DNA from: Anaerofilum sp. An201
GTDB taxonomy: Bacteria; Bacillota; Clostridia; Oscillospirales; Ruminococcaceae
Assembly (NCBI RefSeq): GCF_002160015.1
Contig: NZ_NFJT01000002.1
Location: forward strand, 186,001-250,000
Reading direction: 5' to 3'
Length of the DNA stretch: 64,000 nt
Part shown: one piece after another, positions 63,951-64,000 of the stretch
Layout: each line of letters starts with the position of its first letter
Position numbering within the stretch: position 1 is the first letter of the stretch
Translations under genes and position numbers: made by a program
The notes under the pieces: generated by a model
The model's input: only the letters and a program-made list of their open reading frames with translations
The model's database searches: none
What the model was told of the DNA's origin: nothing

Positions 63951-64000
63951 ACTTTTTTAGAAGAAAGTGCCCCGGATGTTGTAATCTGCGGCCGCAGCGG

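Overview
The window is GC-rich and reads as a chromosome segment of a gut-type Clostridia bacterium, most likely in the Oscillospirales. The evidence is sigma-A promoters (TTGACA/TATAAT), strong AGGAGG ribosome sites, T-box leaders on thrS and asnS, a Mn riboswitch on mntP, RNase Y, and very large secreted proteins built from Firmicutes-style FIVAR, Big_2/Big_4 and DNRLRE modules. No tRNA, rRNA, CRISPR array, integrase or transposase was seen, and the order of genes looks chromosomal rather than phage- or plasmid-derived. The species cannot be fixed from sequence alone.

Layout. 1-4.5 kb: a cell-surface polysaccharide block on the minus strand (three GT2 glycosyltransferases and a WecB-type UDP-GlcNAc 2-epimerase), running off the left edge. 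4.6-8.0 kb: TelA, MntP with its manganese riboswitch, and a MATE exporter. 8.2-10.9 kb: a cytoplasmic heparinase II/III-family lyase and a zinc-ribbon protein. 11.4-19.1 kb: a two-gene operon for a GLUG/FIVAR surface protein and a 1928-residue GH101-like endo-alpha-N-acetylgalactosaminidase. 19.4-20.0 kb: a small unknown protein behind a promoter, a structured leader and a terminator. 20.1-26.0 kb: a GH2 beta-galactosidase and a polysaccharide deacetylase, divergent from a second heparinase II/III-family lyase. 26.1-29.3 kb: a divergent pair (a tiny membrane protein and an S24/LexA-like repressor), then a radical-SAM protein and its partner linked to DNA repair. 29.3-29.8 kb: a tandem array of ~112-bp repeats. 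29.8-32.1 kb: cyclophilin, GtrA-family protein and a lipoprotein. 32.2-39.4 kb: a histidine operon (hisZG fusion, D, C, B, H, A, F, IE). 39.7-53.1 kb: two tandem GH43-like propeller enzymes, then an operon for a beta-helix surface protein and a 2300-residue protein joining a calcineurin-like phosphoesterase to a family 8 polysaccharide lyase. 53.4-64 kb: rny, thrS, a second MATE exporter, a CBS-domain protein, a flavin reductase-like protein, a small-multidrug-export protein, asnS and mutY.

How it works together. The accessory theme is breakdown of host glycans. Secreted enzymes with lectin-like modules (GH101-like for mucin O-glycans; PL8 for hyaluronan/chondroitin-type chains; a beta-helix protein with a possible sortase signal) would act outside. 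Leaderless enzymes (two heparinase-fold lyases, GH2, and possibly the deacetylase and propeller hydrolases) would finish imported fragments inside. No sugar transporter, sulfatase or dedicated sugar regulator lies in the window, so uptake must be encoded elsewhere.

Most notable: the phosphoesterase-PL8 fusion, the HisZ-HisG fusion, an unassigned structured RNA near 19.9 kb, dyad-rich repeats at 29.4 kb, a scattered two-hairpin intergenic repeat, and clear operators at 26.5 and 61.05 kb.
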